Below are positions 1 to 6,112 of a DNA stretch of 8,374 bases, in pieces (positions within the stretch are counted from its first letter, which is position 1; each line of letters opens with the position of its first letter). A model generated the notes under the pieces. The model made no database searches. It had not been told where the DNA came from and was given only the letters and a program-made list of their open reading frames with translations. Source of the stretch: Candidatus Eiseniibacteriota bacterium. Its GTDB lineage: Bacteria > Eisenbacteria > RBG-16-71-46. The stretch spans positions 1 to 8,374 of the forward strand of contig VBOS01000321.1 of assembly GCA_005893185.1 (NCBI GenBank), given 5' to 3'. The position numbers and the translations under genes were made by a program.

Positions 1-1300
1 CCGCCAGGTGGCGGAACCGACCGACGTTCTCAAGACGATCCTCGAGCAGGCGGTGTCGCGCACAGGCGCCGAGCGCGGACTGTTCGTCGAGGTGGCAGAT
101 GGCGGCCAGCTCGAGTACCGCGTGCTCCACGGCTTCACGCCAGGGCACTTCCAGGGCGATGCCGGGCGCTTCAGCCGCAGCCTGTTCGCGCGCGTCCTCG
201 AGACCGGCGATGACGTGCTGCTGCCGAGCATCACCGACGACCCGGCGTTCGGCGGCGTCGAGTCCGTCCTCCAGCTCCGCAAGGCATCCGTCCTCTGCAT
301 GCCGATCCGCACATCGGGCGCGATCGCTGCGCTCGTCCACCTCGAGCACAAGCAGGCCGGCCACTTCACGGCCGGTCACCGGGAGCTGCTGCGAACGCTG
401 CTCGAAGTGGCTGGGCCGGTGCTCGAGGCGCTGCAGGCCGGGCGCGCGGTCATCCGCGAGCGCGATCGCCTACACGCGAACGAGACGCGCCTGCGGTCCG
501 AGGCCGAGGAGAGCCGCCGGCAGCTCGCGTCGGACTGGTCGTTCGGGCGCTTCGTGGGCCGCTCCGCGCCTGTGCGCGAGCTCGAGGCGATGGTGCGCAA
601 GGTCGCGGCGACGGGCTTCCCGGTGCTTCTCCTCGGCGAGACCGGGACGGGCAAGGGGATCCTCGCCCGCGTCATCCACTCGATCGGACCACGTGCTCAG
701 CAGCCGTTCGTGACCGTGTTCTGCCCCTCGCTCGAGAAGGGCATGGTCGAGGCGGAGCTGTTCGGCCACCGGCGCGGCGCGTTCACAGGCGCGGTCGCGG
801 ACCGGATGGGCAAGGTCCGGGCGGCCGACGAGGGCACGCTGTTCCTCGACGAGATCGGCGAGCTGCCGCTCGAGATCCAGCCCAAGCTCCTTCGCCTGCT
901 CCAGGAGCAGACCTACGAGCCGCTCGGCGACGTGAAGGAGCGGCGCGCCGATGTCCGCGTCATCGCAGCTACGAACCGCGACCTGGAGTGCGAGGTCGCG
1001 GAGGGACGCTTTCGGCGCGACCTCTTCGAGCGGCTGAACTACGTGCCGGTGCGCGTGCCTCCGTTGCGCGAGCGGCTCGAGGACCTGCCGCTCCTCATGC
1101 GCCACGCACTCGACCAGGACGAGGCCGGGCGCTGGATCGAGCTCGCGCCCGAGGCTGAGCGCGCTCTCGCCGGGCTCGACTTCGCGTGGCCGGGGAACGT
1201 ACGCCACCTCGAGCAGCTCGCGGCGCGGCTCTCGATGCGGGGGGGCTCGGGGCCGGTCGACGCGCGGGAGCTCCTGGCCCTCATCGACCGCGGGCGCGAT

Positions 1301-1313
1301 GCTCTGCCTTCCG
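1301..1313 (+). other. Frameshift junction 1 (regulator, frame 2 to frame 1)
   Basis: Upstream of this interval the AAA+ frame still reads sensibly (VDARELLALIDRGRD). Downstream the sense moves to the frame one base earlier. The net change equals loss of one base, or of 3n+1 bases. The nearby run of seven G at 1239-1245 is an obvious slippage candidate, but it is not the cause because the sense frame continues past it unchanged. Confidence 0.75.
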
Positions 1314-1458
1314 GCGCGAGGATGCCGAGCGCGGCTGGCTCGAGCAGGCGCTCCGGATCTATCCCGACCTCACGCGCGCCGAGCTGGCCGGCCGTCTCAA
1401 GATCAGCGAGTCGGCGCTCTACAAGAAGCTGCGCCAGTACGGGCTCGCGAAAGGCTGA
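1311..1458 (+). other. Out-of-frame C-terminal Fis-type HTH segment of the sigma-54 activator
   Basis: This segment reads FRREDAERGWLEQALRIY, then LTRAELAGRLKISESALYKK, then LRQYGLAKG and a TGA at 1456-1458. The pattern of two helices, a turn and a recognition helix (ISESALYKKLRQYGL) is the usual C-terminal DNA-binding domain of sigma-54 activators. It lies one base out of phase with the AAA+ domain before it. In the AAA+ frame the same DNA gives a Ser/Arg-rich sequence without sense. Restoring one base near CTGCCTTCCGG (1304-1314) would join the parts as ...RDALP-FRREDAERG.... A slightly larger deletion in the variable linker is equally possible. Confidence 0.85.
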
Positions 1459-1465
1459 CGGACCC

Positions 1466-1789
1466 ATGCCTGCATCGCGCACGCCGCCCGACGCCGAGCG
1501 CTTCATCCCGGGGCGCGTGCTGGCCGACCGCTACCGCGTGGTCGAGCGTGTCGGCGCGGGCGGCATGGGGGAGGTCTACCGCGCGATCGACCTCAAGCTC
1601 GGCCAGCCGGTCGCGCTCAAGTTCCTGCCCCAGGAGCTGAGCGAGGACCCGACCCGCCTCAAGGCGCTGTTCGAGGAGGTGCGGCTCGCCCGCCAGGTGT
1701 CGCACCCGCACGTGTGCCGCGTCCACGACATCGAGGAGATGGACGGCCTCTACTTCCTGTCGATGGAGTTCGTCGACGGCGAGGACCTC
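1466..1789 (+). other. Kinase segment A: N-lobe
   Basis: About 108 residues, from the start through the glycine loop, the VALK lysine, the alpha-C helix (FEEVRLARQVSHPHVCRVHD) and the hinge-like strand ending MEFVDGEDLA. It shares its frame with the regulator's AAA+ domain. As written, translation of the regulator therefore runs without a stop from 8 through this segment to 2074, giving an artificial regulator-kinase chimera lacking both the HTH and the catalytic loop. Confidence 0.85.
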
Positions 1790-1797
1790 GCGCGAGC
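1787..1797 (+). other. Junction 2 in kinase: frame change with apparent loss of the alpha-D/alpha-E region
   Basis: The N-lobe frame ends sensibly at GEDLA, and the next sensible residues, RERGVLHRDLKPAN, are in the following frame. In Hanks kinases the hinge strand and HRD are separated by helices alpha-D and alpha-E. Here only about six residues separate GEDLA from HRD, where I would expect about 35. The change fits loss of 3n-1 bases, for example 83 or 86. The perfect 10-bp palindrome CTCGCGCGAG (1787-1796) sits on the join. Confidence 0.7.
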
Positions 1798-2603
1798 GCG
1801 GCGTGCTGCACCGCGATCTCAAGCCGGCCAACATCATGATCGATGGGCGCGGCAACGCGCGCATCACGGACTTCGGGGTCGCGCAGCTCCAGACGGAGGA
1901 GAGCGATCCCGAGATCCTCATCGGCACCCCGGCCTACATGGCGCCCGAGTGCCTGGTCGGAGACCATGCGCCCACGGTCCAGAGCGACGTGTACAGCCTC
2001 GGCCTGGTCCTGTACGAGCTGTTCACGGGGAAGCGCGCCTTCGAAGGCGAGAACCTGATGGAGATCGCCCATAAGCGGCGCGACACGACTCCGGTCGCGC
2101 CCTCTCACCTCCAGCGCGACATCGACCCCGCTGCGGAGCGCGCGATCCTGCGCTGCCTCGAGACCGATCCCGGGCGCAGGCCGCGCGGCGCCATGGCGGT
2201 GGCAGCCTCGCTCCCCGGCGGCGACCCGCTCGCGGCCGCCATCGCGGCGGGCCGGACGCCTTCGCCCGAGCTGATCGCCGCCCGGACCACCGCCGACCCG
2301 GCCGTGCGGCCGGCGGTCGCCTGGCTGTGCCTCGGCGCGCTGGGCGCGGGGCTCGTCCTGCTCACGGCGGTCGCGCCTCACACTCGGCTCGTGTCCGGGC
2401 TGCCTTTGCCCGAGCCGCCCGACGCGATGGCGGGCCGCGCGCGCGGTCTGCTGCACGAGCTCGGGTTCTCGGAGATGCCGGCGGACCGGGCGCACGGATT
2501 CTACTTCGACGAGTCGGCGATCGATCGCGTGGTCGAGAGCGACCGCTCCCCGGCGCGGTCGACTACTCGGACCCGTCGTGGAACGCCGGGATGGTGGGCG
2601 TGA
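1791..2603 (+). other. Kinase segment B: catalytic loop, C-lobe and first membrane helix
   Basis: This open stretch starts in sense at RERG-VLHRDLKPAN; a GTG at 1803 is an unlikely real start. It encodes the catalytic loop, TDFGVA, the activation segment with GTPAYMAPE, the alpha-F region SDVYSLGLVLYELFTGKRAF and the end of the C-lobe. A linker (GGDPLAAAIAAGRTPSPE) follows, then a membrane helix (AVAWLCLGALGAGLVLLTAV) and the start of an extracytoplasmic region (DRAHGFYFDESAIDRVVESD). Sense is lost after SDRSP at about 2550, and the frame ends out of phase at a TGA at 2601-2603. Confidence 0.85.
2547..2560 (+). other. Junction 3 in kinase: second frame change, probably with missing residues
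   Basis: Sense moves from the frame ending ESDRSP to the frame beginning GAVDYSDPSWNAGM. The net change equals loss of 3n+1 bases. From memory, related kinases carry a further stretch of about 30-40 residues here, often including a FWYR-type motif, between the GFYFD part and the GMVGVKLD part, so a deletion is more likely than a one-base slip. The join sits inside a perfect inverted repeat, CGACCGC (2540-2546) and GCGGTCG (2555-2561), with an 8-nt spacer. Confidence 0.6.
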
Positions 2604-3820
2604 AGCTGGACGGCCGGGGTTTCATCGAGCGGCTCGACGCGCCCCCAGCTTCTTCGGCATCCGGGGAGGAGCCGCCCGCGCTCGACCTCGATGCGCTGTT
2701 CCGCGCGGCCGGTCTCTTGCGCACCGACTTTCGCGAGGCAGCACCGCGAGGACCGCCCGCCGGCGCGGGCGAGCAAAGCTTGGCCTTCGTGGGACGCGAT
2801 CGCGACAACCCGCCCGACCCGCTCCAGGTCGAGCTCGTCGCGCATCGCGGCCGCCCGACGGCCTTCGTCGTGCAGGAGCCGTGGGGGCGAGCCGCGCCCC
2901 CCGAGCCGTCGGATCCGTCGCGGCGCGCGACATCGCTCGTGCTCCACACCGTACGGCCCGCCCTGTTCCTGGCTGTGCTGTTTCTCGGCGCGTGGCTGGC
3001 CCGCCGCAATCTGCGGGCCGGGCGTGGCGACACCAAGCGCGCGCTGCGCTGGGCGACGGCGATGCTCGTGATCCGCGCGTTCATGTGGCTGTTGGGCGGC
3101 CACCACGCGCCCGGCTCGATCACGACCCAGCTCATGACGACCGTGGCGTGGGGCCTGTACGACTTCGCATACGCCTGGGTTTTCTACATCGCGATCGAGC
3201 CCTACGTGCGGCGCCTGTGGCCACGTCTGCTCATCTCGTGGACGCGCTTCGTCGACGGCCAGTTCGATGACGCCCGCGTGGGCCGGGATCTCCTGATCGG
3301 CTGCCTGGTCGGAACGGCCATCGCGCTCGCCGTGGCCGCGCATCAGGCCGCTCCGGCGCTCTTGGGTCTGCCGCCCGGACGCCCGGACAACGTCGGCTAC
3401 GTCGAGGACCAGCTCGCGTCGCTGCTCGGGCTGCGCGATCAGCTCGCAGAGTTGCTGGTGCTCGCGCGATCGAATGTCATCCTGATGATGGGATTCGTGG
3501 TCATGCTCGTGACGAGCCGCCTCACGTTGCGGCACCCCATCGCAGCGGTCGCAGAAGTCCTCGCGCTCAACGTCGGCTTTGCCGCGATCATCACGGCGCT
3601 TCTGCTGGCCGTCATGTTCCGCTTCGGCCTGCTCGCAGGCGGGGTGGCGCTGCTCACGCACGCCACGCTCGAGTCGGCGCCGCTCGGCATGGGGCTGGGA
3701 TCCTGGCCCACGAACCGCACGCTGCTCGTGCTGGTCCTCGTGTTTGGAGTCGGGCTCTACGGCTTCGTGCGGTCGCTGGGAGGACGGTCGGCGATCCGCG
3801 ACCTCCTCCCCGAAGGGTGA
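2552..3820 (+). other. Kinase segment C: extracytoplasmic remainder and polytopic membrane domain
   Basis: The sense frame first gives a soluble region (GMVGVKLDGRGFIERLDAPP to about FVVQEPWG near 2888). Hydrophobic segments follow at roughly 2935-3000, 3043-3100, 3118-3200, 3290-3350, 3460-3530, 3540-3655 (probably two helices) and 3715-3770. Between them lie loops such as EPYVRRLWPRLLISWTRFVDG. This last motif recurs, as I recall, in a group of kinases from Acidobacteriota and related phyla; I know of no assigned function. The open frame extends upstream to 2327, but that part overlaps segment B out of phase and is not real coding. Confidence 0.75.
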
Positions 3821-3908
3821 TGGGCCGGCAACTCGAGGCGCGGGTCTCGATCGGCTCCGCGATTCCTGGGCCGCACGGGCGAAGGGCGCCGCCATCTTGG
3901 GTCAGGAT
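3821..3908. other. Convergent intergenic gap, no clear terminator
   Basis: These 88 nt separate the kinase stop on the plus strand from the ATPase stop on the minus strand. A bidirectional terminator would be expected. I see only a 5-bp inverted repeat, TCGAG (3833-3837) with CTCGA (3846-3850), and no T-run on either side. Nothing else is recognisable. Confidence 0.5.
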
Positions 3909-4685
3909 TCAGTCCAGCGTCGGCAATGTCTTCAGTACGTCATGGGCCCTGAGCGGATTGGCGACGGGTTCGTCCTTGCGAATCGTGCCGTCGCGGAAAC
4001 TGACCGCGCGCTTGGCGAACTGAGCGATATCGTGCTCGTGCGTCACCAGTACGACCGTCAACCCGGTCGTGTTCAAGTCTTGGAAGATCTCCATGATCTC
4101 GACCGAGGTCCTGCTGTCCAGATTTCCGGTCGGTTCATCTGCGAGCAGGATCGAAGGGCGATTCACGAGCGCCCTCGCGATCGCCACGCGTTGTTGCTGC
4201 CCTCCGGACATCTGGGACGGATAGTGCGATGCTCGATCGGTCAGCCCGACGAGCGCGAGCGCTTCGGCGGCCCGTTTCGACCGCTCAGCGCCGTCCAGGG
4301 GCGCATAGAGCGTCGGCAGCTCCGCGTTCTCGAGAGCCGTCGTGCGCGGCAGCAGGTTGAACCCCTGGAAGACGAAGCCAATCTTCCGGTTCCGGATGGC
4401 GGCGAGCTGCCCCTTGTCGAGCGTCGAGACATCCGTTCCCTCGAGCCAATAGCGGCCGGAGCTGGGACGGTCGAGACACCCCAGGATGTTCATGAAGGTC
4501 GACTTGCCGCTGCCGCTCGCGCCCATGACGGCCACGAAGTCCCCCGCATGGACCTCGACGCTCACACCTCGAAGCGCGTGGACGCGCGCTGTGCCCAGAT
4601 CGTAGTAACGATGGACCGCTTCCACCCGAATCAGCGCGTCGGACCCCGCTGCGGGCCTCGTCTCGAACGGGATGCGTTCCGTCAT
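3909..4685 (-). CDS. ABC transporter ATP-binding protein, MacB/LolD-type
   Basis: Cytoplasmic ATPase of 258 residues that would power the efflux or lipoprotein-type transporter encoded with it. Motifs in order: Walker A GASGSGKST (55-63), Q-loop FVFQGFNLLP (Q107), ABC signature SGGQQQRVAIARAL (160-173), Walker B ILLADEP (179-185) with catalytic Glu184, D-loop GNLDS (187-191) and switch His216 in LVTHEHD. The lengths around the Q-loop and the phrase DEPTGNLDS match the MacB/LolD/FtsE class rather than importers. It is the last gene of the minus-strand operon, 43 nt downstream of the adaptor. The ATG (4683-4685) has only a weak purine-rich stretch upstream, so translation may be coupled to that of the adaptor. 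All catalytic residues are present. The substrate cannot be read from the sequence; export of a drug, peptide or lipoprotein is possible. Confidence 0.95.
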   Translation of the reverse strand: MTERIPFETRPAAGSDALIRVEAVHRYYDLGTARVHALRGVSVEVHAGDFVAVMGASGSGKSTFMNILGCLDRPSSGRYWLEGTDVSTLDKGQLAAIRNRKIGFVFQGFNLLPRTTALENAELPTLYAPLDGAERSKRAAEALALVGLTDRASHYPSQMSGGQQQRVAIARALVNRPSILLADEPTGNLDSRTSVEIMEIFQDLNTTGLTVVLVTHEHDIAQFAKRAVSFRDGTIRKDEPVANPLRAHDVLKTLPTLD

Positions 4686-4728
4686 TCAGCCGCCACGGCC
4701 TCGGGCGGCGCGCAAACCGATTGCTTGA

Positions 4729-6087
4729 TCACCGGCGAATGCCCTGGCCCGTCGGCGCCATGGCCTTTGAGGACACCGAGCGGGTCACGACCTGGTCGCC
4801 CTCCTTGAGTTCGCCCTTGAGGATCGATGTGACCGCCGTGAATGCGTGGTCGGTGATGCCGAGCGCGATCTCGACCGGCCTGATCGCGTCGCTGCCCTCC
4901 AGCTTCCACACGATCGCCATGCCGCCGGCTGAGTCGGACGCGGGAGCCGCAGAGCGGCCTTGGGCGCCGCCGTTCGCGGGTTTGTGCTCACGTCCCCTCG
5001 AACGGCTCGCCTCCGTCTCAGCTGCGCCCGACCCGGAACTCCCATCATCGATCCCGTACTTCCGGTAGAGCTCGTGGACTTCTTCTGGGGACATCGACGG
5101 CTTGTAGCGCAGAGCGGCGTCAGGGACCTTGAGCACGTTGTCCGCCGTTGCGACGGGGATGCTCACGTAAGCGGTCATGCCCGGGAACAGCTTCAGCTCG
5201 GGATTGGCAAAGTCGATGATCGCGTCGTACGTGACCACGTTCTGTACGATCGTGGGGTTCATGCGGATCTGGCTGACCGTGCCCCGAAACACCTGTTTGG
5301 GAAACGCGTCCACCTTGAATGTGACCGGCTGCCCCATCTTGACCCTGCCGACGTCCGACTCATCCACCTTGCCGTAGACCTGCATCTTCGCGAGGTCCTG
5401 GGCGATGGTGAAGATCGTGGGCGCCTGCAGGGACGCCGCGACCGTCTGGCCGACATCGACGTTACGCGCAACGACGATTCCATCGATCGGTGATCGAATC
5501 ACCGTGTAGTTGAGGTTGGTGCGCGCGATCGAGACCGCGGCGGACTTCTGACCGACCTGCGCCCTCGCCTGCTGAACGGTCGCGGCGGCTGCGTTCACGG
5601 ACGCCTTCGCTCCGTCGAAGGTCGCCTGGGCCACTTCCAACTGTTGCTGGGGGGCGAGGCCGTCTTTGGCGAGCGATACGGTGCGATCGTAGTCGGCCCT
5701 GGCCTGCTCCAGCGCCGCCTTCGCCTTCTCCAGGTTGGCTCGCGCAGCCGAAAGGTTGGCCTCCGAGTTCTCGGAATCGGCCACGGCCTGTTGGACCGCC
5801 CCCTTGAACAAAGCGGGCTCGATCAAAGCGATGACCTCGCCGCGATGTACGTGCGAGTTGAAATCCGCGTTGAGCCTGGCGATCGTGCCCGAGACTTGCG
5901 ACCCGACCTGCACCGTGGTCACAGCATTGACCGACCCCGTAGCCTCGACAGCATCCCGGATGTCGCCGTGCTCGACCGTGGCTGTCAGGAATTGGATCGG
6001 ATGGTTGCGGTGCAGGCCCAAGACCACGAACAGCGTGATCAGAAGGCCGGCCCCCGCCAGCAAGGGCCACCTGCGCTCGATCTTCAT
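4729..6087 (-). CDS. MacA-like periplasmic adaptor (HlyD/RND-type membrane fusion protein)
   Basis: A 452-residue adaptor that would bridge the inner-membrane permease and an outer-membrane channel. An uncleaved N-terminal signal anchor (residues about 8-25) is followed by the first lipoyl half with VGSQVSGTIA (61-70). A long alpha-helical hairpin rich in Ala, Gln and Glu (about 93-190) comes next. Then come the second lipoyl half, NYTVIRSPIDGIVVARNVDVGQTV (193-216), and a beta-barrel with PVTFKVDAFP and FRGTVSQIRMNP. The membrane-proximal domain contains TAYVSIPVATADNVLKVPDAAL. Residues about 331-388 form a low-complexity Ser/Gly/Ala/Arg-rich insert inside that last domain, before the closing strands (IRPVEIALGITD). 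The start at 6087 lies 25 nt after the permease stop, with a GGAG about 14 nt upstream, which is a rather long spacing. It is intact and typical in length for MacA-like proteins. Confidence 0.93.
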   Translation of the reverse strand: MKIERRWPLLAGAGLLITLFVVLGLHRNHPIQFLTATVEHGDIRDAVEATGSVNAVTTVQVGSQVSGTIARLNADFNSHVHRGEVIALIEPALFKGAVQQAVADSENSEANLSAARANLEKAKAALEQARADYDRTVSLAKDGLAPQQQLEVAQATFDGAKASVNAAAATVQQARAQVGQKSAAVSIARTNLNYTVIRSPIDGIVVARNVDVGQTVAASLQAPTIFTIAQDLAKMQVYGKVDESDVGRVKMGQPVTFKVDAFPKQVFRGTVSQIRMNPTIVQNVVTYDAIIDFANPELKLFPGMTAYVSIPVATADNVLKVPDAALRYKPSMSPEEVHELYRKYGIDDGSSGSGAAETEASRSRGREHKPANGGAQGRSAAPASDSAGGMAIVWKLEGSDAIRPVEIALGITDHAFTAVTSILKGELKEGDQVVTRSVSSKAMAPTGQGIRR

Positions 6088-6112
6088 CGACGAATTCCAG
6101 ACTCCGATGGGC

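Larger units (their letters stand above)
2..1458 (+). pseudogene. GAF-domain sigma-54-dependent transcriptional activator (bEBP), 5'-partial and frameshifted
   Basis: Enhancer-binding activator that would remodel sigma-54 RNA polymerase by ATP hydrolysis. The first complete codon is at 2. The GTG at 8 lies inside the GAF start and has no upstream ribosome site in view, so the true start is probably left of the window. Numbering from that GTG: GAF-like sensor about 3-145, short coiled linker 146-178, AAA+ domain about 180-410. Visible motifs are Walker A GETGTGKG (210-217), the sigma-54 contact loop GAFTGA (257-262), Walker B LFLDE (278-282), sensor I around ATNRD (321-325), arginine-finger region FRRDLFERLN (335-344) and sensor II WPGNVRHLEQ (394-403). 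The AAA+ core looks functional. The Fis-type DNA-binding helix-turn-helix is encoded only in another frame (about 1311-1458), so the sequence carries a -1 shift near 1301-1313. The AAA+ identity is very secure; whether the break is biological is not known. Confidence 0.9.
1466..3820 (+). pseudogene. Membrane-anchored Hanks-type serine/threonine protein kinase with polytopic C-terminus, disrupted twice
   Basis: ATP-dependent Ser/Thr kinase whose cytoplasmic catalytic domain is followed by a transmembrane helix, an apparently soluble region and a multi-helix membrane domain. The ATG at 1466 follows the regulator stop by 7 nt, with a weak purine-rich GAAAGG 11 nt upstream. N-lobe: Gly loop GAGGMGEV (residues 30-37), catalytic Lys in VALK (K52), likely alpha-C Glu (E71). 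After a frame change near 1790 come the catalytic loop HRDLKPAN, the magnesium motif TDFG and MAPE. A family-typical sequence follows (IDPAAERAILRCLETDPGRR), then a first membrane helix at about 2308-2376. After a second frame change near 2550 the sense frame runs to the TGA at 3818-3820, with about seven or eight hydrophobic segments. Family members I recall carry roughly 28-30 more residues between the hinge and HRD, so the gene probably suffered deletions. The kinase assignment is certain; substrate and signal are unknown. Confidence 0.9.

Noticed and set aside
1239..1245. Run of seven G as a programmed or accidental frameshift site
   Set aside because: The sense frame continues unchanged past it (GGSGPVDARELLALID); the change occurs about 60 bases later.
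8..2074. A genuine activator-kinase fusion protein
   Set aside because: The stretch between the AAA+ domain and the kinase start is meaningless in this frame, while the neighbouring frame encodes a proper HTH and stop codon ahead of the kinase ATG.
3833..3850. Rho-independent terminator in the convergent gap
   Set aside because: The stem is only 5 bp and there is no T-tract on either strand.
2501..3895. 464-codon minus-strand open frame opposite the kinase C-terminus
   Set aside because: It has a charged, repetitive Arg/Glu/His composition and lies opposite a frame with clear membrane helices, so it is a shadow.
3579..4808. 409-codon plus-strand open frame across the kinase end and the ATPase
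   Set aside because: It starts inside the kinase in another frame and runs antisense to an ATPase with every ABC motif. There is no plausible protein.
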